From Streptomyces antarcticus (lineage in GTDB: Bacteria > Actinomycetota > Actinomycetes > Streptomycetales > Streptomycetaceae), in assembly GCF_026627255.1 (NCBI RefSeq), contig NZ_JAPNLM010000024.1, positions 1-64,000 of the forward strand: a stretch of DNA of 64,000 nt, written 5' to 3'. Positions within the stretch are counted from its first letter, which is position 1; every line of letters begins with the position of its first letter. The notes beneath the pieces are model-generated. The model saw only the letters and a list, made by a program, of their open reading frames with translations, did not search any database and was not told where the DNA came from. A program made the translations under genes and the position numbers. This document shows positions 8,549 through 16,827 of this stretch, piece by piece.

Positions 8549-8577
8549 ACAACGAGCGTCGCGGCACTTGGGTTACG
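8549..8577 (-). promoter_or_regulatory. Candidate BldN-type promoter for rsbN
   Basis: On the minus strand CGTAAC (8577-8572) is followed 17 bases later by CGTTGT (8554-8549). My recollection of the sigma-BldN consensus is CGTAAC, about 16 bases, CGTTGA. rsbN is known to be transcribed by BldN in S. venezuelae, forming a negative feedback loop. The implied 5' leader would be about 120 bases. Confidence 0.5.
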
Positions 8578-8666
8578 GACGAAGGATGATCGGACCACAG
8601 CGTCATCGAGGGGTCACCGGATGTATTGGGGTCGTGTTGTTTTGGTGGGTCGTCTTCTGAGGGGGG

Positions 8667-9482
8667 TCAGCGGGCGTCGTCGGGGAGGAGCCGGGCGAGG
8701 GTGCGGACCGCCCGGTACTGGAGCGTCTTGATGGCGCCCTCGTTCTTCCCCATCACGCGGGCCGTTTCGGCGACCGAGAGCCCTTGCAGGAAGCGCAGGG
8801 TCACGCACTCCTGCTGTTGCGGGTTGAGCTTCTTCACGGCCTCCAGCAGGGCCGCGTTGGAGAGGGACTCCAGGACGGAGTCCTCGGGGCTGCGCTCGAC
8901 CTCGTTCGCGTCGAGCATCTCGCCGGTGGTGATCTCCAGCCGGAAGCGGCTGGACTTGAAGTGGTCCGCCACCAGGTTGCGGGCGATCGTCACGAGCCAG
9001 GCGCCGAAGTCACGGCCCTGCCAGGTGAAGGTGGAGATGCGGCGCAGCGCGCGGAGGAAGGTCTCGCTGGTGAGATCCTCCGCGGTCGCCTTGCCGCCGA
9101 CGCGGTAGTAGATGTAGCGGTAGACCGTGTCGCTGTACTGGTCGTAGAGGCGGCCGAAGGCGTCGGCTTCGCCGGCCTGGGCACGTTCGACCAGGTCCAT
9201 CATGCGGGCCTGGTCGCTGTCCGCGGTGGGGCGGCGGTGGGTGGCCTGAGTGCTCGCGCCGGCGGCGCCGTTCGAGCCCCCGGCCGCGCGGCCGCGTCTG
9301 CCCACCGTCGCGCCGCCGTCGGTCAGGGCATAGCAAGGACCGGCCGGGCCGAAGCCGGCAGGGACCGCGGCGGCGAAGGCGGGGACGGCGTACGCGGTGG
9401 GGACGAAGCCGCGCAGGTGGTCGAGGACCGTTGCGCGCAGCGTAGCCAGGCCCGAGGCGTCAACCCCGACAGGTGGGTACAC
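8667..9482 (-). CDS. bldN: ECF sigma factor BldN with pro-sequence
   Basis: A 271-residue ECF sigma factor. Region 2 starts near residue 95 (DLVERAQAGEADAFGRLYDQ, then YRYIYYRVGG and DLTSETFLRALRRI). Region 4 is near 205-265 (LNPQQQECVTLRFLQGLS, then MGKNEGAIKTLQYRAVRTL). An unusual N-terminal extension of about 90 residues precedes region 2 and begins MYPPVGVDASGLATLRATVL, matching the processed pro-sequence of S. coelicolor BldN. BldN is needed for aerial hyphae, driving chaplin, rodlin and bldM expression. Translation starts at GTG 9482. The adjacent downstream gene encodes its anti-sigma factor. In Streptomyces it is a direct BldD target. Confidence 0.94.
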   Translation of the reverse strand: MYPPVGVDASGLATLRATVLDHLRGFVPTAYAVPAFAAAVPAGFGPAGPCYALTDGGATVGRRGRAAGGSNGAAGASTQATHRRPTADSDQARMMDLVERAQAGEADAFGRLYDQYSDTVYRYIYYRVGGKATAEDLTSETFLRALRRISTFTWQGRDFGAWLVTIARNLVADHFKSSRFRLEITTGEMLDANEVERSPEDSVLESLSNAALLEAVKKLNPQQQECVTLRFLQGLSVAETARVMGKNEGAIKTLQYRAVRTLARLLPDDAR

Positions 9483-9843
9483 GGGACTCCCAGAGGCAGA
9501 GCTTCCATCACGTGCAGTGCGGGACCGTTCACCCGTCGTAGCGACAGATGACCGGTGGCATGCGTTTGAGGAGAATAACGCTTCGTACAGGCAGTGCTAC
9601 ACCCAGTTGCTCAAATCGCCGGTTCCGACACTTCTGTTGCGTGTCCAGGGCATATTCGGTCGCTGTTGGTGATCGATTCTTGATCGGTTGGGTGCGCGGA
9701 ATGGCAGCTTCCCCAATGGCTCACGACCGAGTCGGGCAGGCCGGAGTGCCGCGCCGGGGGCGCGGGTAGAGGTGAGCGAATGCCCGTGGTCCGGCCGTCG
9801 GGGCGGCGGGGGCGGTGCGGGGCCGGTGCGGGGCCCGGAGCCG
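9483..9843. other. Gene-free region upstream of bldN
   Basis: 361 bases lie between bldN and the end of the HAD phosphatase gene. The half next to bldN is less GC-rich than the surroundings and presumably holds the bldN promoter and leader. I see no coding segment and no strong hairpin. Confidence 0.6.
9576..9588. promoter_or_regulatory. Possible BldD operator upstream of bldN
   Basis: TAACGCTTCGTAC resembles the BldD half-palindrome (TnACnC[A/T]GnGTnA as I recall it) with two mismatches. It lies about 95 bases upstream of the bldN start, where BldD repression is expected. Weak on its own. Confidence 0.35.
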
Positions 9844-10836
9844 CTACTTGCGGCGGCGGTGCAGGGCGATCGCGGCGGCCGCGCCGCCCGCGATCGCGCC
9901 GACTCCGGCGGCTGCCGGGACGCCGACCTTCACGGCCTTGCGGCCGGTCCGATAGTCGCGCAGCCGCCAGTCGTGGGTGCGGGCATGCTTGCGCAGTTTT
10001 GTGTCGGGATTGATCGCGTACGGATGCCCGACCAGGGACAGCATCGGGATGTCGTTGTGCGAATCGCTGTACGCGGCGCAGCGCGCGAGGTCGAGGTCCT
10101 CGGCGGCGGCCAGGGCGCGGACCGCCTCGGCCTTGGCGGGGCCGTGCAGCGGCTCGCCCACGAGGCGGCCGGTGTAGATGCCGTCGACGGACTCCGCGAC
10201 CGTGCCGAGCGCGCCGGTCAGGCCGAGCCGGCGGGCGATGATCGTGGCCGTCTCCACGGGGGCGGCGGTCACCAGCCACACCTTCTGGCCGGCGTCGAGG
10301 TGGGCCTGGGCCAGGGCGCGGGTGCCGGGCCAGATCCGCTCGGCCATGTACTCGTCGTAGATCTCCTCGCCGATGGCCATCAGCTCGGAGACCTTGTGGC
10401 CCTTGACGATGGACAGGGCGCTGTCGCGGGCGTCCTGCATGTGGTCGGGGTCCTCGACGCCGGCGAGGCGGAACCAGGCCTGCTGCCAGGCGAAGCGGGC
10501 GAGCTCGCGGCGCTGGAAGAACTCGCGCTTGTAGAGGCCGCGGCCGAAGTGGAAGATGGCGGCGCCCTGCATGACGGTGTTGTCGAGGTCGAAGAAGGCC
10601 GCGGCGAGATCGTCCCCGGCGACGGGGAACTCCGGCTCGGCCGGCTCCTGTGGTTCGCGCGCCTCGGCTTCCGCCAGTGCCTCGGCTTCCTCGTGCGCTT
10701 CCCTCTCGGGGCCGGTCAGAGGTGGGGCTTCGGCCAGAGCGGTCTTGCGGGCGGCCTCGGCCGAGGCCTCGCCTGCCAGCACGCTCCGCGCGGTCGCGGA
10801 GCGCCTACGGGGGGTGAGCCATCCCAGAGCGGCCAT
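9844..10836 (-). CDS. HAD-IB family phosphatase (SerB/CicA-like) with C-terminal membrane anchor
   Basis: A 330-residue protein. Motif I is AFFDLDNTVMQG near residue 80, the SerB-like pattern DxDxT. LVTAAPVETATIIARRLG supplies motif II, and AYSDSHNDIPMLSLVG (motif III/IV) is near 270. The N-terminal 75 residues are a charged Glu/Ala-rich linker. The C terminus ends in a hydrophobic helix (AAAGVGAIAGGAAAAIAL) and HRRRK, which suggests membrane attachment. ATG 10836 begins MAALGWL; upstream in-frame codons read through GC-rich sequence and are not needed. Family members dephosphorylate phosphoserine or lysophospholipids; the substrate is unknown. The gene is commonly found next to bldN in Streptomyces. 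Confidence 0.85.
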   Translation of the reverse strand: MAALGWLTPRRRSATARSVLAGEASAEAARKTALAEAPPLTGPEREAHEEAEALAEAEAREPQEPAEPEFPVAGDDLAAAFFDLDNTVMQGAAIFHFGRGLYKREFFQRRELARFAWQQAWFRLAGVEDPDHMQDARDSALSIVKGHKVSELMAIGEEIYDEYMAERIWPGTRALAQAHLDAGQKVWLVTAAPVETATIIARRLGLTGALGTVAESVDGIYTGRLVGEPLHGPAKAEAVRALAAAEDLDLARCAAYSDSHNDIPMLSLVGHPYAINPDTKLRKHARTHDWRLRDYRTGRKAVKVGVPAAAGVGAIAGGAAAAIALHRRRK

Positions 10837-10953
10837 GACGCGAGCATAGCCATTGTGTTCGGGAGTTCCCGAACCGATGGGATGCGGAGGCGTGAACTCT
10901 GCGGGGCGTCCCCGTGACGCGGGGGCGGGGCGGGGACGCGGGAGAATGGGGGC

Positions 10954-11232
10954 ATGAGCCCTCTGTTGCGCCGCAAGGAAAAGAAGAGCCCCGGTGAGCG
11001 GGTGGTGACGCTCATCGGGAGGCCCGGGTGCCATCTGTGCGACGACGCCCAGGAGGTGGTGGAGAAGGTGTGCGCCGAGACGGGCGCGCGGTGGGAGAAG
11101 AAGGACATCTCGCAGGACGAGGACCTCTACCGGCTGCACTGGGAGCAGATTCCGGTGGTTCTGGTGGATGGCGAACAGCACACCTTCTGGAGGGTGAACC
11201 CGGACCGGCTGCGGCGGGCGTTGGAAGGCTGA
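10954..11232 (+). CDS. Glutaredoxin-like thiol-redox protein
   Basis: A 92-residue DUF836/glutaredoxin-like fold. The redox motif CHLC is within TLIGRPGCHLCDDAQ near residues 26-29, and the cis-Pro is in EQIPVVLVDG near 66. It probably reduces or shuttles disulfides in the cytoplasm; the partner is unknown. It lies between the HAD phosphatase (divergent) and the Rex operator upstream of rex-hemACD. This is a fitting neighbourhood for a redox protein, but a gap of about 180 bases separates it from the operator, so co-regulation is not shown. Confidence 0.87.
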   Translation: MSPLLRRKEKKSPGERVVTLIGRPGCHLCDDAQEVVEKVCAETGARWEKKDISQDEDLYRLHWEQIPVVLVDGEQHTFWRVNPDRLRRALEG

Positions 11233-11410
11233 GCCGCTTCGCGGTTACCATCGTGGGCGATTTATGGGGGCTAGGGCGCGTATCTGTGAGGAGTGTGTAC
11301 GGTTTTGCCCCCTTCTGGTTTTGAACGGGTTCGGCGTGTCGCCGGTTCCGGGGTTCCGTGCCGGGGGCGCGTGACCCCGGTCACTTTGCTCGGACAAAGC
11401 GGACACAATC

Positions 11411-11430
11411 TTTGTGCACGCGTTCACAAA
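11411..11430. promoter_or_regulatory. Rex operator (ROP) upstream of rex
   Basis: TTTGTGCACGCGTTCACAAA is a near-perfect 20-base inverted repeat (9 of 10 positions pair) and fits the Rex consensus TGTGAACnnnTTCACA with one change. It lies about 75 bases upstream of the rex start, where Rex autoregulates rex-hemACD in S. coelicolor. Confidence 0.88.
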
Positions 11431-11505
11431 GGCATAGCCTGCTGTCGACGGGGCGGTCCTGGGACAAGTGGCCGCCTGCAGCCCCGCTCATCCCGCAGGA
11501 GCATC

Positions 11506-12315
11506 GTGGCAACTGGCCGAACTCACCGACCGGCGACCCGCAGCCGAGGTATTCCCGAGGCCACTGTCGCCCGGCTTCCGCTGTACCTGCGCGCCCTCAC
11601 CGCGCTCTCCGAGCGATCGGTGCCCACGGTGTCATCCGAGGAGCTCGCGGCCGCCGCCGGAGTCAACTCCGCGAAGCTGCGCAAGGACTTCTCGTACCTC
11701 GGCTCCTACGGTACGCGCGGCGTCGGGTACGACGTCGAGTACCTCGTCTACCAGATCTCCCGCGAGCTCGGGCTGACCCAGGACTGGCCGGTCGTCATCG
11801 TCGGCATCGGCAACCTGGGCGCGGCGCTCGCCAACTACGGCGGGTTCGCGTCCCGCGGGTTCCGGGTGGCCGCGCTGATCGACGCCGACCCGGCGATGGC
11901 CGGCAAGCCGGTCGCCGGGATGCCCGTGCAGCACACCGACGAGCTGGAGAAGATCATCGAGGACAACGGCGTCTCGATCGGGGTCATCGCGACCCCGGCC
12001 GGTGCGGCCCAGCAGGTCAGCGAGCGGCTGATCGCGGCCGGCGTCACCTCGATCCTCAACTTCGCGCCGACCGTGCTGTCCGTGCCCGAGGGCGTGGACG
12101 TGCGCAAGGTCGACCTCTCCATCGAACTCCAGATCCTCGCCTTCCACGAGCAGCGCAAGGCCGGGGAGGGCGCGGCCGCCGCCGCTGCCGCCGAGGCCTC
12201 CTCCGTGGGCGGCGCCGCCCCCGCCGCGGCCGTGGTGCCGCCGGCCGGCCGGGCCGCCGCCGTGGCGCGCAAGGGCAACCCCGAGGGCGACGTCCCGGCG
12301 GTGATGCCGGCATGA
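11506..12315 (+). CDS. rex: Redox-sensing transcriptional repressor Rex
   Basis: A 269-residue repressor that senses NADH/NAD+. The N-terminal winged helix (about 15-85) carries RLPLYLRALTALSE and the recognition segment NSAKLRKDFSYLGSYGTRG. The Rossmann domain has VVIVGIGNLGAALANYGGF (GxGxxG) near 95, and a C-terminal dimerisation helix (SIELQILAFHEQRK) follows. A low-complexity Ala/Pro tail of about 50 residues ends the protein. GTG 11506 is preceded by GCAGGAG. The stop overlaps hemA (ATGA), so rex is the first gene of a heme operon. NADH relieves binding, linking heme supply to respiratory state. Confidence 0.95.
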   Translation: MATGRTHRPATRSRGIPEATVARLPLYLRALTALSERSVPTVSSEELAAAAGVNSAKLRKDFSYLGSYGTRGVGYDVEYLVYQISRELGLTQDWPVVIVGIGNLGAALANYGGFASRGFRVAALIDADPAMAGKPVAGMPVQHTDELEKIIEDNGVSIGVIATPAGAAQQVSERLIAAGVTSILNFAPTVLSVPEGVDVRKVDLSIELQILAFHEQRKAGEGAAAAAAAEASSVGGAAPAAAVVPPAGRAAAVARKGNPEGDVPAVMPA

Positions 12316-14018
12316 GTCTGCTCGTCGTAGGGCTGAGCCACCGCAGCGCACCCGTCAGCGTCCTGGAGCGGGCCTCGCTGTCCGCGGACGCCAAGGTCAA
12401 GCTGCTGCACGACACCCTCGCCGCCGAGCCGGCGACGGAGGCGGCGGTGCTCGCCACGTGCAACCGCATCGAGCTGTACGCGGACGTGGACAAGTTCCAC
12501 GCCGGTGTCGCCGAGCTGTCCACGTTGCTCGCGCAGCACAGCGGCGTCGCGCTGGAGGAGCTCACCCCCTACCTCTACGTGCACTACGAGGACCGGGCGG
12601 TGCACCACCTCTTCTCGGTGGCGTGCGGGCTGGACTCGATGGTCGTGGGCGAGGGCCAGATCCTCGGCCAGATCAAGGACGCGCTGGCGCTGGGGCAGGA
12701 GCAGCACACCGCGGGCCGGCTGATCAACGACCTGTTCCAGCAGGCGCTGCGCGTCGGCAAGCGGGCGCACTCGGAGACCGGGATCGACCGGGCCGGGCAG
12801 TCGCTGGTGACGTTCGGGCTGGAGCAGCTCGCGGCGAACACGCCGGTGGCGCAGTGGGCGGCCGGCAAGCGGGCGCTGGTGATCGGTGCCGGGTCGATGT
12901 CCTCCCTCGCGGCGGCGACGCTGGCGCGGGTCGGCGTCCGCGAGATCGTGGTGGCCAACCGGACCGTCGACCGGGCGGAGCGGCTTGCCGAGATTCTGGT
13001 TGCCTCGGGCACCGGGGTGCGGGCTTCGGCCGTCCCGATGTGGTCCGTGCCGCAGGAGCTGACACGAGTCGACGTGGTGGTCTCCTGCACCGGCGCCACC
13101 GGGCTGGTGCTGACCGCCGACGACGTGACCGCCGCCGTGTCCCAGGGCGCCGGGGCCTTCGCCCCTACCGCCGTGCCGGACCCCGCGCCGCACGCGCCGC
13201 ACGCGCCGGCGGGCCCCGGTCCCGCCGGGCTGGACCCCGAGGTCGTGGCGCGGCTGGCTGCCGCCGCCCGCGCCGGCGGCCGGCTGGCCGACGCCGGAGC
13301 CGTACGGACCCTGGCCGCCGCACCGGAGCCCGACGGGTGCCCCCTCGGCCTGGACGCGCCCGCCGCCGACGGCCGGGCCGCCCTGACCGGGGTCGACGCC
13401 AGCGCCCTCGAACTGCACGGCACCTGGGCCGACCAGGGCGAGGCCGCCGCTCAGCGGCAGCCCCGCAAGAGCGCCCGCGCGCTCGGCGACGGGACGGCCG
13501 TACGGCTGGCCCTGCTCGACCTGGCCATGCCGCGCGACATCGACGCGGCCGTGCACCGGGTTCCCGGCGTACGGCTCGTCGACATCGAGAGCCTCGCCGA
13601 GACCTCCGCCGACGCCCCGATGGCCGCGGACGTCGACGCCGTGCGCGCGATAGTGGCCGCGGAAGTGGCCGCCTTCGGGGCGGCGCAGCGGGCCGCGCAC
13701 ATCACGCCCACCGTCGTCGCCCTGCGCGCCATGGCGGCCGAGGTCGTGGCCATGGAAGTGGCCCGGCTCGACGGACGGGTCCCCGACCTCGACGACCGGC
13801 AGCGGGCCGAGGTCACCCAGACCGTGCGCCGCGTCGTCGACAAGCTCCTCCACGCGCCGACCGTGCGCGTCAAGCAGCTGGCGAGCGAGCCCGGCGGCGC
13901 CGGGTACGCCGAGGCGCTGCGCGAACTCTTCGACCTCGACCCGCAGACGGTGGCATCCGTCAGCCGGGCAGACGCGGCCGATCCGATGAACGACGACGAC
14001 CCAGGACGGGCATCATGA
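12312..14018 (+). CDS. hemA: Glutamyl-tRNA reductase
   Basis: A 568-residue enzyme of the C5 pathway, reducing glutamyl-tRNA to glutamate-1-semialdehyde with NADPH. Visible are the catalytic Cys50 in VLATCNRIELYAD, VGEGQILGQIKDAL near 115, the NADPH motif ALVIGAGSMSSLAA near 195, and the C-terminal dimerisation helix. It is about 140 residues longer than the usual 420. The excess is an Ala/Pro/Gly-rich insertion near residues 285-395, inside the NADPH domain after VSCTGATGLVL and before LALLDLAMPRDID. Streptomyces HemA proteins are known to be long. Start and stop overlap rex and hemC by 4 bases (ATGA). Confidence 0.95.
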   Translation: MSLLVVGLSHRSAPVSVLERASLSADAKVKLLHDTLAAEPATEAAVLATCNRIELYADVDKFHAGVAELSTLLAQHSGVALEELTPYLYVHYEDRAVHHLFSVACGLDSMVVGEGQILGQIKDALALGQEQHTAGRLINDLFQQALRVGKRAHSETGIDRAGQSLVTFGLEQLAANTPVAQWAAGKRALVIGAGSMSSLAAATLARVGVREIVVANRTVDRAERLAEILVASGTGVRASAVPMWSVPQELTRVDVVVSCTGATGLVLTADDVTAAVSQGAGAFAPTAVPDPAPHAPHAPAGPGPAGLDPEVVARLAAAARAGGRLADAGAVRTLAAAPEPDGCPLGLDAPAADGRAALTGVDASALELHGTWADQGEAAAQRQPRKSARALGDGTAVRLALLDLAMPRDIDAAVHRVPGVRLVDIESLAETSADAPMAADVDAVRAIVAAEVAAFGAAQRAAHITPTVVALRAMAAEVVAMEVARLDGRVPDLDDRQRAEVTQTVRRVVDKLLHAPTVRVKQLASEPGGAGYAEALRELFDLDPQTVASVSRADAADPMNDDDPGRAS

Positions 14019-14980
14019 ACACACGTCCCGACCAGCCGCTGCGGCTCGGTACGCGGCGGAGCAAGCTGGCCATGTCGCAGTCGGGCCACGTCGCCGACGC
14101 GGTCCGCGCGGTCACCGGGCGGCCCGTCGAGCTCGTGGAGATCACGACCTACGGCGACGTGTCGCGCGAGCACCTCGCGCAGATCGGCGGCACCGGGGTG
14201 TTCGTCACCGCGCTGCGCGACGCGCTGATGCGCGGCGAGGTCGACTTCGCGGTGCACTCGCTGAAGGACCTGCCGACCGCGCAGCCCGACGACCTGGTGA
14301 TCGCGGCGATGCCGCAGCGCCAGGACGCCCGGGACGCGCTCGTCGCCCGCGACGGCCTGACCTTCGAGCAGCTGCCCGACGGCGCCCGGATCGGTACCGG
14401 TTCGCCGCGCCGGACGGCCCAGCTGAACCACCTGGCGCTGTCGCTGGGCAAGCGCATCGAGACCGTGCCGATCCGCGGCAACGTGGACACCCGCATCGGG
14501 TTCGTGCGCGACGGCGAGCTCGACGCCGTGGTGCTGGCCGCCGCCGGACTGAACCGGATCGGCCGCGGCGACGAGGCGACCGAGCTGATGCCGGTCGACG
14601 GCATGCTGCCCGCCCCCGGCCAGGGAGCCCTGGCCGTGGAGTGCCTCGCGTCCGACGCGGAGCTGATCGCGGCGCTCGGCGAGCTCGACGACCCGTACAC
14701 GCGGGCCGCCGTCACCGCCGAACGTTCCCTGCTCGCCCGGCTGGAGGCCGGCTGCAGCGCCCCCGTGGGGGCGTTCGCCGACCTGCTGGCCGACGGTCAG
14801 ACTGTCAATGAAATGCGCCTGCGCGGCGTCGTCGGAACCCTCGACGGCTCGACGCTGGTGCAGCTGTCCACCACCGGACCCGTGCCCCAGTCGTACGACG
14901 AGGCCATGGCGCTCGGCCGCGAACTCGCGGACGAGATGCTGGCCAAGGGCGCGGCCGGTCTGATGGGGGAGCGAGCGTGA
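14015..14980 (+). CDS. hemC: Porphobilinogen deaminase (hydroxymethylbilane synthase)
   Basis: A 321-residue enzyme joining four porphobilinogen units to hydroxymethylbilane. LRLGTRRSKLAMSQS opens the protein, HSLKDLPT and GTGSPRRTAQL supply the substrate-binding Arg and Lys residues, and the dipyrromethane cofactor is attached to the Cys in LEAGCSAPVGAF near 250. Length and layout are normal. It overlaps hemA (ATGA) upstream and hemD (GTGA) downstream, showing tight translational coupling in the Rex-controlled operon. Confidence 0.95.
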   Translation: MNTRPDQPLRLGTRRSKLAMSQSGHVADAVRAVTGRPVELVEITTYGDVSREHLAQIGGTGVFVTALRDALMRGEVDFAVHSLKDLPTAQPDDLVIAAMPQRQDARDALVARDGLTFEQLPDGARIGTGSPRRTAQLNHLALSLGKRIETVPIRGNVDTRIGFVRDGELDAVVLAAAGLNRIGRGDEATELMPVDGMLPAPGQGALAVECLASDAELIAALGELDDPYTRAAVTAERSLLARLEAGCSAPVGAFADLLADGQTVNEMRLRGVVGTLDGSTLVQLSTTGPVPQSYDEAMALGRELADEMLAKGAAGLMGERA

Positions 14981-16647
14981 GCCCCACACGTCCCACCACC
15001 TCCGCTTTTCCGGGCATCGCCGCCCACGGGCACGTCACCTTCCTCGGTGCCGGCCCCGGCGACCCGGGTCTGCTGACGCTGCGCGCCGTCGAGGCGCTCG
15101 CCGCCGCGGACGTGCTGATCGCGGAGCCCGATGTGCTCGACGTCGTGCGCACGCATGCGCGCGTCAACGTCGACACGCCACAGCTGACGGTAGCTGACGA
15201 GAAGTCAGCAGCCGCCGGGGTCCCTGTGATCCGGGACGCGGCCAATCTTGTCATGGAGGCCGCACGCTCCGGCAGGCGGGTCGTGCGAGCCGTCACCGGT
15301 GACCCCGGGCTCGACGGGAACACGGCCGAGGAGATGCTCGTCTGCGCCTCCGAGGGCATCCCCTTCGAGGTCGTGCCCGGCATCCCGACGGCCGTGGGCG
15401 TGCCCGCGTACGCCGGTGTGCCGCTGCGGGAGCGGGGCGACGGCAACGGCGTGCGCTTCGTGGACGCCCGGACCGCCTCGGCGCGCTGCTGGACCGAGGC
15501 GGGAGCGAGCGACGGGATACTCGTCGTCTCCTCGACCCTGGAGACCGTGTCGGCGGCCGCCGCCGAGCTGGTGAGCGCCGGGCGCAAGCCCGACACCCCG
15601 CTGACGGTGACCGTCGCCGGTACGACCACGCGGCAGCGCACCTGGTGCGCGACGCTGGGCACGATCGCGCAGGTGTTCAAGCAGGGCAAGGTGCTGCCGT
15701 CGCCCGAGGGCGCCCGGCCGGTCATAGCCGTGGTCGGTGAGCACGGCGCCTCCGCGCGCCGCGACGAGCTGGCCTGGTTCGAGTCGAAGCCGCTGTTCGG
15801 CTGGCGGGTGCTCGTACCGCGTACGAAGGAGCAGGCCGCCTCGCTCTCCGACCAGCTGCGTTCGTACGGAGCGGTGCCGCACGAGGTGCCGACCATCGCC
15901 GTGGAGCCGCCGCGGACCCCGCAGCAGATGGAGCGGGCCGTGAAGGGCCTGGTCACCGGCCGCTACGAGTGGATCGCCTTCACCTCGGTCAACGCCGTGA
16001 AGGCGGTGCGGGAGAAGTTCGAGGAGTACGGGCTCGACGCGCGGGCCTTCGCGGGCATCAAGGTCGCCGCGGTGGGCGAGCAGACCGCCGCCTCGCTCGT
16101 GGAGTTCGGCGTGAAGCCGGACCTGGTGCCGAGCGGCGAGCAGTCCGCGGCCGGGCTGCTGGAGGACTGGCCGCCGTACGACCCGGTCTTCGACCCGATC
16201 GACCGGGTGTTCCTGCCGCGGGCCGACATCGCGACCGAGACGCTGGTCGCCGGGCTGATCGAGCTCGGGTGGGAGGTCGACGACGTCACGGCCTACCGGA
16301 CCGTGCGCGCGTCGCCGCCGCCGGCGGACACGCGTGAGGCGATCAAGGGCGGCGGCTTCGACGCCGTGCTGTTCACGTCGTCCTCCACGGTCCGCAACCT
16401 GGTCGGGATCGCGGGCAAGCCGCACAACGTGACCGTCATCGCGTGTATCGGGCCGGCGACGGCCAAGACCGCGGAGGAGCACGGGCTGCGCGTGGACGTG
16501 CTGTCGCCGGAGCCGTCGGTGTCGAAGCTGGCGGAGGCCCTCGCCGAGTACGGCGCGGCGCGCCGCGAGGCGGCCAAGGAGGCCGGCGAGACGGTGTTCC
16601 GGCCGAGCGAGCGGCGGCCGGGGGCGCGCAGGCGCCGTACGACCTGA
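14977..16647 (+). CDS. hemD: Methyltransferase-domain / uroporphyrinogen-III synthase fusion
   Basis: A 556-residue two-domain protein. The N-terminal part (about 18-250) has the tetrapyrrole methylase fold: VTFLGAGPGDPGLLTLRAVE and IPFEVVPGIPTAVGVPAYAG are well conserved. The SAM-site motif normally reading GGDPFVFGRGGEE is instead TGDPGLDGNTAEE, and the usual VGKR segment is missing, so methylase activity is doubtful. The C-terminal part (about 265-535) is uroporphyrinogen-III synthase: WRVLVPRTKEQAASLSDQL, AFTSVNAV, AVGEQTA and LFTSSSTVRNL, closing hydroxymethylbilane to uroporphyrinogen III. GTG 14977 overlaps the hemC stop. A terminator follows. Confidence 0.92.
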   Translation: MSPTRPTTSAFPGIAAHGHVTFLGAGPGDPGLLTLRAVEALAAADVLIAEPDVLDVVRTHARVNVDTPQLTVADEKSAAAGVPVIRDAANLVMEAARSGRRVVRAVTGDPGLDGNTAEEMLVCASEGIPFEVVPGIPTAVGVPAYAGVPLRERGDGNGVRFVDARTASARCWTEAGASDGILVVSSTLETVSAAAAELVSAGRKPDTPLTVTVAGTTTRQRTWCATLGTIAQVFKQGKVLPSPEGARPVIAVVGEHGASARRDELAWFESKPLFGWRVLVPRTKEQAASLSDQLRSYGAVPHEVPTIAVEPPRTPQQMERAVKGLVTGRYEWIAFTSVNAVKAVREKFEEYGLDARAFAGIKVAAVGEQTAASLVEFGVKPDLVPSGEQSAAGLLEDWPPYDPVFDPIDRVFLPRADIATETLVAGLIELGWEVDDVTAYRTVRASPPPADTREAIKGGGFDAVLFTSSSTVRNLVGIAGKPHNVTVIACIGPATAKTAEEHGLRVDVLSPEPSVSKLAEALAEYGAARREAAKEAGETVFRPSERRPGARRRRTT

Positions 16648-16668
16648 CCGGTCGGGAGCAGTGACGGG

Positions 16669-16697
16669 GGGCCCGGACGCGCGACGCGTCCGGGCCC
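16669..16697 (+). terminator. Terminator after hemD
   Basis: GGGCCCGGACGCG (16669-16681) and CGCGTCCGGGCCC (16685-16697) form a perfect 13-base-pair stem with a CGA loop, followed by TT. It separates hemD from hemB, implying that hemB has its own promoter or depends on readthrough. Confidence 0.88.
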
Positions 16698-16827
16698 TTC
16701 GCGGTACGGGGGCGGGGAGGGGCCGGGCGGGGGACGGCGGTTCGGGGGACGGGCGGGGCCGGGGCGGGGGGTGTGCGGGCCCTACGCTGGTTCCGACTGT
16801 TCTCGATGCTCGAAGAGGCGACTGACA

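Noticed and set aside
11358..12311. Upstream extension of the hemA frame through rex
   Set aside because: Reads Arg-rich nonsense in the alternative frame of rex; the true hemA start is ATG 12312 overlapping the rex stop.
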